A stretch of 5,144 bases of DNA from Halobacteriales archaeon. Its GTDB lineage: Archaea; Thermoplasmatota; E2; JACPAO01; JAHFTW01. Position numbers and translations under genes: made by a program. The stretch is taken from the NCBI GenBank assembly GCA_020201445.1, contig JAIVGU010000243.1, positions 1 through 5,144 on the forward strand, in the 5' to 3' direction. The notes below the pieces were generated by a model, which did not search any database, had not been told where the DNA came from, and worked only from the letters and a program-made list of their open reading frames with translations. Each line of letters begins with the position of its first letter. The stretch's first letter is position 1. Shown one piece after another: positions 1-5,144 of the stretch.

Positions 1-2085
1 GTCCACCTGCTCGACGACAACGCCGCCGACGTCAAGATCGACCTCGCGGGCAACGACCAGGACCCCGCCGGCCGCTGGGCCGCCGCCGACCTCAAGGCGC
101 TCGACGTTAGGGAGACCCTCGACCAGGTCACCTTCGTCCTCACGGTCGGCAGCCTCAGCAGCAACGCCGAGGCCCCCTTCGCCGAGGACGTGCGCTACAC
201 CATCGGCTTCCGCCACCTCGACCAGGTCTACCGCGTCACCCTCGACCGCCGCGTCCTCTACGGGCCCGCGCAGGCGTTCGGCTCCGTGAGCGCCTACAAC
301 CCGGCCACCCAGGAGTACGAGCAGGTCTCCCCCTCGATGCAGGTGGCGCAGGACCTCGCCGCCGGCACCCTCACCTTCAGCGCCGACCGCGACCTGCTGG
401 TGGACCGCGAGGGCGACACGCCCCACCCCGAGGTCCCCCTCACCGACTGGCAGGCCACCTCCGGGGGCCTCCTCTCCGGCATCCGCTTCGGCTCGTTCTG
501 CCCCACCCGCACCAACTGCCTGCCCAACCCGTTCCCGAGCGCGCACGACGCGATGCCGGACAGCGGCAACGGCACCCTCGCGCTCACGCCCCGCTTCGGC
601 GTCGCGCAGAGCGGCCACGCCCGCCTGTTCAGCCAGGTCCCGACGCGCGCCTCCAACGGCGAGGCGACCACCATCGTCTACCAGGTGCAGGCGGTCAACC
701 GCGGCGACGGCAACGAGACCTTCTCCCTCGCGGCAAGCGGCGTCCCCGCCGGCTGGCTGGTGCGCCTGCCCGCCACCCGCATCACCGTCCCCGCCAACGG
801 CACCGTGCAGCTCCCCGTGCTCGCCTCCGTCCCCTTCACCCACGAGCACGGCACCTACCAGAAGTTCGTCGTGGAGATGCAGAGCCTCTCCGACGCGCGC
901 TCCACCGGCCGCATCCAGCTCGGCATCCGCTACAGCAACCCGCCGCAGCCCGCCGGCCACCACAACGCCCTCTGGCTGCACGCCCGCAGCGAGCCGCAGG
1001 TGACCGGCAACGCCGACCTCGACCGCCTGCTCTACGGCCCGTCCGGCCTCTACATGAACGCGCTCAGCAACGACCCGCTCGACGCCCACCTCGACCTCCC
1101 GGCCAACAACTGCGGCAGCGACCTGACGCCCCCGCAGACCCACTTCTGCTGGTCCATCCCGCTGCAGCCGCAGCTCGAGCTCGGCCTCGACTTCGACCTC
1201 CAGCGCGCCGGCACCCTCACCGTCCCCATCCAGACCACGCTGCCCCTGCTGGGCGCCCGGCTGGAGGGCAGCCTCGCCTACATCGCGCAGCGCGACGACG
1301 CGGAGCTCGACGGCGTGCGCTTCCGCGGCTACGAGGCGACGGCGGTGGCCACCGTGCTGCCCCGCCCGCCGGTCGACGTCCCGCCCAACTCCGAGGGCAA
1401 CCTCCTCACGGCGGACCTCGTGCCCACCCCGGAGGGAGACTACCTGCCGTACCAGAAGGGCGCCCAGCTCTTCCTCCAGCTCGAGCTCGTGGCCACCGGC
1501 CAGCAGCTCTTCGGCGGCTTCCTCGGCGACGTGTCCTCCCCGTCCATCCAGCCGGGCGGCACCCTCTCCGACCTGCCGCTCAACGAGTACCACGACATCG
1601 TCGCGCAGGTGTTCAGCAGCAACTCCACGCTGCAGCTCCTCGCCGACGGCCCGCAGGACCGCGCCACCAACCCCGGCAAGACGCTGCTGTTCAACCTCAC
1701 GCTGCAGAACGACGGCCCGGCCGGCACCTTCAACCTGGAGCTGACCGGCACCCACCTGCCGTGGGCCCGCATCGTCGCCCCTGGCGACCAGGTGCGCCTC
1801 GGCGCCGGCGAGAGCGTCCCCGTCCGCATCGCCGTGCAGGTCCCCGGCACCGCCGACAAGGGCGACACCGCCGACCTCGTCCTGGCCGCCACCAGCGCCG
1901 CGAACCTCAACATCCGCAGCCTCGCCCGCCTCTTCGCCACCGTCGACACCGCCAAGCAATACACCGACGAGTCGCCGCTGCTGGAGCAGGCCAAGGCCGC
2001 CGCGAAGGGAACGCCCGGCGTGGAGGCGCTGCTGCTGGCGCCCTGCCTCCTCGCGCTTGCCGCGGTGGCGCGGCGCAGGCTCTGA
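1..2085 (+). CDS. Large cell-surface anchored beta-sandwich protein, 5' end missing (paralogue of the next gene)
   Basis: The frame is open from base 1 and gives 694 residues before TGA. Its first visible residues (VHLLDD) align with residue 32 of the downstream paralogue, so only about 31 residues, including the expected signal peptide, lie outside the window. Codon 190 is an internal Val GTG inside the conserved region, not a start. Fragment residues 1 to ~195 resemble the DOMON/CBM9-like sandwiches of archaeal surface proteins, with a D/G-rich opening, a GRWAAADLKALDV segment and a C-P-x4-C motif at 167-173. Residues ~207-300 resemble a NEW3-type sandwich (GW, ITVPANGTV, then THEHGTYQKF). 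Residues ~315-545 match no family I recognise. Residues ~545-650 look like a second NEW3-like sandwich. The end is a Pro-Gly (672-673), hydrophobic helix, ARRRL tail, typical of an archaeosortase-type anchor. Cys371 and Cys383 have no counterpart in the paralogue. The frame, export and anchoring are well supported; the domain names rest on pattern recognition only, and the substrate is unknown. Confidence 0.88.
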   Translation, partial: VHLLDDNAADVKIDLAGNDQDPAGRWAAADLKALDVRETLDQVTFVLTVGSLSSNAEAPFAEDVRYTIGFRHLDQVYRVTLDRRVLYGPAQAFGSVSAYNPATQEYEQVSPSMQVAQDLAAGTLTFSADRDLLVDREGDTPHPEVPLTDWQATSGGLLSGIRFGSFCPTRTNCLPNPFPSAHDAMPDSGNGTLALTPRFGVAQSGHARLFSQVPTRASNGEATTIVYQVQAVNRGDGNETFSLAASGVPAGWLVRLPATRITVPANGTVQLPVLASVPFTHEHGTYQKFVVEMQSLSDARSTGRIQLGIRYSNPPQPAGHHNALWLHARSEPQVTGNADLDRLLYGPSGLYMNALSNDPLDAHLDLPANNCGSDLTPPQTHFCWSIPLQPQLELGLDFDLQRAGTLTVPIQTTLPLLGARLEGSLAYIAQRDDAELDGVRFRGYEATAVATVLPRPPVDVPPNSEGNLLTADLVPTPEGDYLPYQKGAQLFLQLELVATGQQLFGGFLGDVSSPSIQPGGTLSDLPLNEYHDIVAQVFSSNSTLQLLADGPQDRATNPGKTLLFNLTLQNDGPAGTFNLELTGTHLPWARIVAPGDQVRLGAGESVPVRIAVQVPGTADKGDTADLVLAATSAANLNIRSLARLFATVDTAKQYTDESPLLEQAKAAAKGTPGVEALLLAPCLLALAAVARRRL

Positions 2086-2088
2086 GAT

Positions 2089-2156
2089 GCCACCGGCCGC
2101 GAAGGGCGTGGGCGGAGCGTTCTCCCTCCGCTTCATGCCCTTCGCGGCCAGGTGGC
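2089..2156 (+). repeat. Long imperfect inverted repeat / 3' hairpin after the first gene
   Basis: The left arm 2089-2117 pairs with the right arm 2126-2156 across an 8-nt loop. The pairs are GCCACC with GGTGGC, then an uninterrupted 13-bp block (GGCCGCGAAGGGC), then a mixed section with a G-U pair, and finally GCGGAG with CTCCGC. Single-base bulges lie at about 2150 and 2132. The stem begins 3 nt after the stop codon, so it would form at the end of the transcript. No T tract follows it, so it is not a classical intrinsic terminator or an archaeal U-tract terminator. It may protect or process the 3' end, slow the polymerase, or be a DNA-level palindromic element. Confidence 0.85.
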
Positions 2157-2186
2157 CTGGGCGTCAGCCGGATGGACCGCAATGCC

Positions 2187-2191
2187 TAAAA
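2187..2191 (+). promoter_or_regulatory. Possible TATA-like box of the second gene
   Basis: TAAAA is the only A/T-only run of this length in the intergenic region and is centred 26 nt before the ATG at 2215. In archaea the TATA box lies roughly 25-30 nt before the transcription start, so initiation at or next to the ATG would give a leaderless mRNA. This fits the lack of a Shine-Dalgarno sequence close to that ATG. The match is short and a convincing BRE is not visible, so this is a tentative call. If true, the second gene can be transcribed separately from the first. Confidence 0.35.
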
Positions 2192-2214
2192 CCGACGAGG
2201 CTGCGTTGAGCGCG

Positions 2215-4404
2215 ATGAAGCCCCTCCTGCCCCTCATGGTGGCGGCCCTGCTGCTGCCCCTCGCGGCGCCCGCGCAGGGCCAGGCCGGCACGGGCGCGGC
2301 CGAGCCGGTGCGCATCCTCGACGACAAGGAGGGCGACGTCAAGCTCACCGTCGCGGGGCAGCCGGAGGACCCCAACGGGCGCTGGGCCGCCGCCGACCTC
2401 AAGGCGCTCGACGTCCTGGAGGGCCCGGAGGAGTTCACCTTCACCCTCCAGGTGCGCGACCTCAAGGCCTCCCCCGAGGCGCCCGTGGTGGAGAGCACCA
2501 CCTACCGGGTCTCGTTCCTCCACAAGGACCGGACGTTCACCCTCTTCCTCTTCCGCAGCGTGTTCCAGGCCGCCAGCTACGGCGCGTACCTGCAGTCCTA
2601 CGACGCCGCCACCGGCCGCTTCGACCAGGTCTCGCCGTTCCTGCCCGTGCAGGTCGACGCGGGCGCCGGCGCCATGGTGGTCACCGTCGGCCGCGACCTG
2701 CTGCTCGACCGCCAGGGCAACGCGCCCCACCCCGAGGTGCCCTTCACCGGGTGGCACGCCGCCGTCACCACCAACTTCAACGTCTTCGGCAGCCGCCCCA
2801 TCTGCCCCGCGGGCAACGCCTGCGTCCCCGCCGCTGGCGGCCGCGTCGAGGACGCCATGCCGGACCAGGGCAACGGCACGGTCGACCTCCTGCTGCGCTA
2901 CGGCATCGTGCAGACGGGCCGCGCCCGCCTCCTGAGCGAGACCCCGACGCGCGCCTCCAATGGCGAGGCGACCACCATCGTCTACCAGGTGCGCGGCCTC
3001 AGCCGCCTGGAGGGCAACCAGTCGTTCACCCTCAACACCGCCGGGCTGCCGCCGGGTTGGAGCGTGAAGCTGCCCGCCGAGCGCATCACCGTCCCCGGCA
3101 ACGGCTCCGTGCTGTTCCCCGTCATCCTCACCGTGCCGTTCACCCACACGCACGGCACCTACCAGAAGTTCCTGCTCGAGATGAAGTCGGTGCGCGACCC
3201 CGGCTCGGTCGGCCGCATCCAACTCGGCATCCGCTTCGTGCAGCCGCCCCAGCCGGCCGGCCACCACAACGTGCTGTGGCTGCACAGCGAGGCGTTCACC
3301 AACGACCAGGCCGCCGTCGCCGCCAACACGCTCTTCGGCGGCTCCGTGGCCGGCCTCACCATGAACGCCGCCCCCCCGGAGGAGGACCCGTTCGACGCCA
3401 AGATCGAGGTGCAGGGCCAGCCCAGCGGCCAGGGCGCCGTCCCCCCGGTGTCGACCTACCGGTGGACCATCCCGCTCGCCCCGGCGCTGGAGCTCGGCCT
3501 CGACTTCCACGCCGGCGCGGGCAACGTCACCTTCCCGGTCCGGACCGCCCTGCCGATGCCCGGCACGATGCTGGGCGGCCGCCTCGTCTACGTCCCGCCC
3601 CAGCCCGACGACGGGCCCCGCAGCTTCCAGTTCCTCGAGCCGGAAGGGCTCGTGCTGGCCGACGTGGTCCCGGACGCTGCCGTCGACGTCCCGGCCAACA
3701 GCCAGGGCAACCTCCTGCACGCCCGCATCGTCCCGACGCCGGAGACCGGCTACATCCCCTACGTCAAGGGCGCGGGGCTGCGGCTGGAGCTGGAGGTCTC
3801 CTACACCGGCGCCGACGGCATCGGCTTCGGCCCCAACAACGGCCCCGTGGCGCAGCCCGGCGGCATCCTCGACCTGCCGCTCAACGAGTACCACGACAAG
3901 GTCGCGCAGGTGTTCGCCAGCAACACCACCCTCGCCCTGGAGGCCCGCAGCGCGCAGGACCGCACCACCAACCCCGGCAAGATGGTGCTCTACAACCTGA
4001 CGCTCAGCAACCGCGCCGACGTCCCGGTCGCCGTCAACCTGGAGCTCACCGGCACCCACCTGCTCTGGGTCAGCATCCTCGAGCCCCTGGGCGTCCCGGT
4101 CCACCTCGAGCCCAACCAGACCGTCGACGTGCGGGTGGCCGTCAAGGTGCCGCTGGAGGCCGACAAGGGCGACACCGCCGACCTCGTCCTGGCCGCCACC
4201 AGCGCGTCCGACCTCAACGTCCGCAGCCTCGCCCGCCTCTACACCACCGTCGACACCGGCAAGGAGTACCCGGACGACGCGCCGCTCATCAGCGGCATCG
4301 AGGGCAGCCACACGAAGAAGGGGTCGCCCGGCCTCGGGCTGCCGCTGCTCGCGTTGGGCCTCCTGGCCGCCCTGGCCGTCGCCCGGCGCCGCCGCACCGC
4401 CTGA
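2215..4404 (+). CDS. Large secreted, C-terminally anchored surface protein with DOMON/CBM9-like and two NEW3-like domains
   Basis: This is a 729-residue protein. The ATG at 2215 was chosen because it begins directly with a signal peptide (MKPLLPLMVAALLLPLAAPA, likely cut around residues 20-24). An ATG at 2182 would add an acidic, untypical N-end, and the GTG at 2152 lies in the hairpin stem. Residues ~32-225 form a DOMON/CBM9-like region with a C-P-x4-C motif (197-203). Residues ~237-330 are NEW3-like (GW at 281-282, ITVPGNGSV, HTHGTYQKF). Residues ~345-570 are an unassigned middle region bounded by PAGHHNVLWLH and LPLNEYHD. Residues ~572-682 are a second NEW3-like sandwich ending in KGDTADLVLAATSA. 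The C-terminus has SPG (704-706), a hydrophobic helix and ARRRR, resembling PGF-CTERM signals but with Leu after Pro-Gly. There are at least seven N-x-S/T sequons (for example N220, N268, N296, N437, N570, N594, N634). It is the tandem paralogue of the upstream gene. No catalytic motif is seen; a structural or ligand-binding surface role is inferred. Confidence 0.9.
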   Translation: MKPLLPLMVAALLLPLAAPAQGQAGTGAAEPVRILDDKEGDVKLTVAGQPEDPNGRWAAADLKALDVLEGPEEFTFTLQVRDLKASPEAPVVESTTYRVSFLHKDRTFTLFLFRSVFQAASYGAYLQSYDAATGRFDQVSPFLPVQVDAGAGAMVVTVGRDLLLDRQGNAPHPEVPFTGWHAAVTTNFNVFGSRPICPAGNACVPAAGGRVEDAMPDQGNGTVDLLLRYGIVQTGRARLLSETPTRASNGEATTIVYQVRGLSRLEGNQSFTLNTAGLPPGWSVKLPAERITVPGNGSVLFPVILTVPFTHTHGTYQKFLLEMKSVRDPGSVGRIQLGIRFVQPPQPAGHHNVLWLHSEAFTNDQAAVAANTLFGGSVAGLTMNAAPPEEDPFDAKIEVQGQPSGQGAVPPVSTYRWTIPLAPALELGLDFHAGAGNVTFPVRTALPMPGTMLGGRLVYVPPQPDDGPRSFQFLEPEGLVLADVVPDAAVDVPANSQGNLLHARIVPTPETGYIPYVKGAGLRLELEVSYTGADGIGFGPNNGPVAQPGGILDLPLNEYHDKVAQVFASNTTLALEARSAQDRTTNPGKMVLYNLTLSNRADVPVAVNLELTGTHLLWVSILEPLGVPVHLEPNQTVDVRVAVKVPLEADKGDTADLVLAATSASDLNVRSLARLYTTVDTGKEYPDDAPLISGIEGSHTKKGSPGLGLPLLALGLLAALAVARRRRTA

Positions 4405-4405
4405 G

Positions 4406-4442
4406 CCGCGAACCCCGCGAAGGCCAAGGAAGCCCTGCGCGG
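4406..4442 (+). repeat. Short hairpin and CCGCGAA direct repeat after the second gene, related to the first hairpin
   Basis: CCGCGAA occurs twice, at 4406-4412 and 4415-4421. The second copy starts a stem in which CCGCG-A-AGG (4415-4423) pairs with CCT-G-CGCGG (4434-4442), with one A-G mismatch and a 10-nt loop. It lies close after the stop codon at 4402-4404. Both arms match the core of the hairpin at 2089-2156: the left arms share CCGCGAAGG, and the right arms CCCTGCGCGGCC and CCCTTCGCGGCC differ by one base. No T tract follows. The pairing is weaker than in the first hairpin, but the shared arms make chance less likely. Confidence 0.55.
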
Positions 4443-4509
4443 CCTGACAGGTCCGTCCCCGCGGCCCCGCCCGCGCCTGCCCATACGGATGCGGATTCCA
4501 TCCCCCGCC

Positions 4510-4521
4510 GCCAACGTTGGC
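4510..4521. promoter_or_regulatory. 12-bp perfect palindrome before the third gene
   Basis: GCCAACGTTGGC is a perfect 12-bp palindrome that ends 8 nt before the ATG at 4530. Such a site next to a start codon could bind a dimeric regulator, especially if the transcript is leaderless or nearly so. The region's least GC-rich stretch is 4482-4500 just upstream (ATACGG and ATTCCA), but it gives no convincing TATA box. Palindromes of this length also occur by chance in GC-rich DNA, so the regulatory role is a guess. Confidence 0.3.
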
Positions 4522-4529
4522 CCGTGAGG

Positions 4530-5144
4530 ATGCGCGCACCCCCAGCGGCGATGCTGGCGACCCTGCTGCTGGCCTTCGGCCTCCCCGTGGCGGCCAACCA
4601 CACCCAGGCGCTGCCGGACGGGAGGGGCGTCGCGTTCCAGGACGGCGGCGGCAACGAGTGGTGGGTGCAGGTGCGCCTCGGCGGCAGCGCCGGCCCCACC
4701 GCCTCCGGCGTGCAGGCGATGGACACCAACGGCCCCTGGGTGGCGCTCGCGCCGCAGACCTGGACCAGCGACCACACCTGGTGGGCCGGCAGCTTCCACA
4801 TCGAGCCCGGCCACCAGGTGCGCTTCCGGGCCAACTTCGGCGCGGACGCCGTCGAGAGCTGCTGGTTCACGCATCCCGGCGCCGCCGAGCAGTGCGGCGG
4901 CACGCCTCCGCCGCCCCCGCCCGGCTTCACCGCCACGTTCTCGGGAGTCAAGGGCAACGAGTGGTGGGTGCAGGCCAGCGTCGGCGCCAGCGAGCCGCTC
5001 GCCGGGGTCGACGCGCGCGCGGGCTGCGTGGCGGCGTGGACGCCGCTGGCCAAGCAGTCGTGGGGGGGCTGGGCCGCCAGCTTCCACATCCCCTCCGGCT
5101 CCAAGGTGGACCTCCGCGCCCGCTCCGCCAGCGGCGCCCAGGCG
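4530..5144 (+). CDS. Secreted protein with tandem Trp-rich (NEWWVQ) beta modules, 3' end missing
   Basis: The frame from the ATG at 4530 stays open to the window edge (205 residues). It begins with a signal peptide (about residues 1-22, hydrophobic core LATLLLAFGLPVAA), and the mature end starts near an N-H-T glycosylation sequon at 23. Two copies of one module follow: residues ~33-113 and ~132 to the edge, joined by a linker with six prolines (126-131). Shared landmarks are NEWWVQ (42-47 and 143-148), W-x2-L (70-73 and 170-173), and SFHI-x-x-G-x-x-V-x-x-RA (88-101 and 184-197). The first module also carries Cys111 and Cys122, which could form a disulfide. The pattern of aromatic residues recalls carbohydrate-binding sandwiches, and loosely the expansin C-terminal domain (CBM63), but this is a resemblance and not an assignment. 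GTGAGG abuts the ATG with no spacer, so Shine-Dalgarno use is doubtful; an ATG at codon 8 is an alternative start but would shorten the signal peptide. A catalytic domain or anchor could lie beyond the edge. Confidence 0.82.
   Translation, partial: MRAPPAAMLATLLLAFGLPVAANHTQALPDGRGVAFQDGGGNEWWVQVRLGGSAGPTASGVQAMDTNGPWVALAPQTWTSDHTWWAGSFHIEPGHQVRFRANFGADAVESCWFTHPGAAEQCGGTPPPPPPGFTATFSGVKGNEWWVQASVGASEPLAGVDARAGCVAAWTPLAKQSWGGWAASFHIPSGSKVDLRARSASGAQA

Noticed and set aside
190..192. GTG at 190 as start of the first gene
   Set aside because: The frame is open to base 1 and the upstream 63 codons match the paralogue, including a 35-nt identical block, so the gene enters from outside the window.
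126..1880. Scattered short GC-rich repeats within the genes as possible CRISPR or satellite repeats
   Set aside because: They reflect repeated codons such as GCC, GAC, CTC and GGC; there is no regular spacing or constant unit.
2089..2156. Calling the first hairpin an intrinsic terminator
   Set aside because: The position fits, but no T tract follows, and stem-loops alone are not known to be the usual terminator in archaea. It is listed as a structural repeat instead.
2152..2184. GTG at 2152 or ATG at 2182 as start of the second gene
   Set aside because: The GTG lies within the hairpin's right arm. The ATG at 2182 would put acidic residues (MPKTDEAALSA) before the signal peptide and overlaps the TATA-like candidate. 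The ATG at 2215 gives a standard signal peptide.
1761..2189. A 142-codon + strand frame overlapping the end of the first gene
   Set aside because: The translation is mostly Arg, Pro and His, typical of an out-of-frame reading of GC-rich DNA, and it runs through the hairpin.
2164..4539. A 791-codon open frame on the minus strand, longer than the gene opposite it
   Set aside because: Its codons are exactly antisense to those of the second gene, so it stops only where the gene uses TTA, CTA or TCA. The C/G-ending codon use avoids these; the TCA at 2164 is what ends it. The translation is low-complexity G/V/A/E/D/R, with no signal peptide or domain, while the + strand protein has a clear paralogue, signal peptide and anchor.
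4239..5104. Two long overlapping minus-strand frames opposite the third gene
   Set aside because: Both are Arg/Ala/Gly/Pro-rich and span the end of one gene, the intergenic region and the start of the next. The + strand frame here has a signal peptide and a repeated module, which is much better evidence of coding.

Overview
The window is a very GC-rich stretch with three genes, all on the + strand, and every gene encodes an exported protein. The best guess at the source is a GC-rich archaeon, most likely of the Candidatus Thermoplasmatota. The two complete C-termini are short tripartite sorting or anchor signals (a Pro-Gly motif, a hydrophobic helix, then an Arg cluster) like those processed by archaeosortases. 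The proteins are built from beta-sandwich modules with many N-glycosylation sequons, and the second gene has a TATA-like box at the spacing expected for a leaderless archaeal transcript. No ribosomal or other marker gene is present, so this placement is inference.

Layout: (1) Bases 1-2085 hold a large surface protein gene that enters from the left, so its signal peptide is outside the window. (2) Bases 2086-2214 are intergenic and are dominated by a near-perfect 68-nt hairpin starting 3 nt after the stop codon, followed by a weak promoter candidate. (3) Bases 2215-4404 hold a complete 729-residue paralogue of the first gene, with signal peptide, DOMON/CBM9-like N-terminal region, NEW3-like beta-sandwich, a long unassigned middle region, a second NEW3-like sandwich and a C-terminal anchor. 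(4) Bases 4405-4529 are intergenic and hold a shorter hairpin that shares its arm sequences with the first one, plus a 12-bp perfect palindrome just before the next gene. (5) Bases 4530-5144 hold the start of a third gene, which runs off the right edge. It encodes a secreted protein of at least two tandem Trp-rich modules joined by a proline linker.

The two paralogues look like a tandem duplication. They share stretches of nearly identical DNA inside otherwise diverged sequence, and a fixed set of His and Cys residues. Together the genes suggest a cell-surface locus, perhaps for binding glycans or the surface layer, but no catalytic domain is visible and no function can be assigned with confidence. 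There are no RNA genes, CRISPR arrays, insertion sequences or integration sites that I can see.
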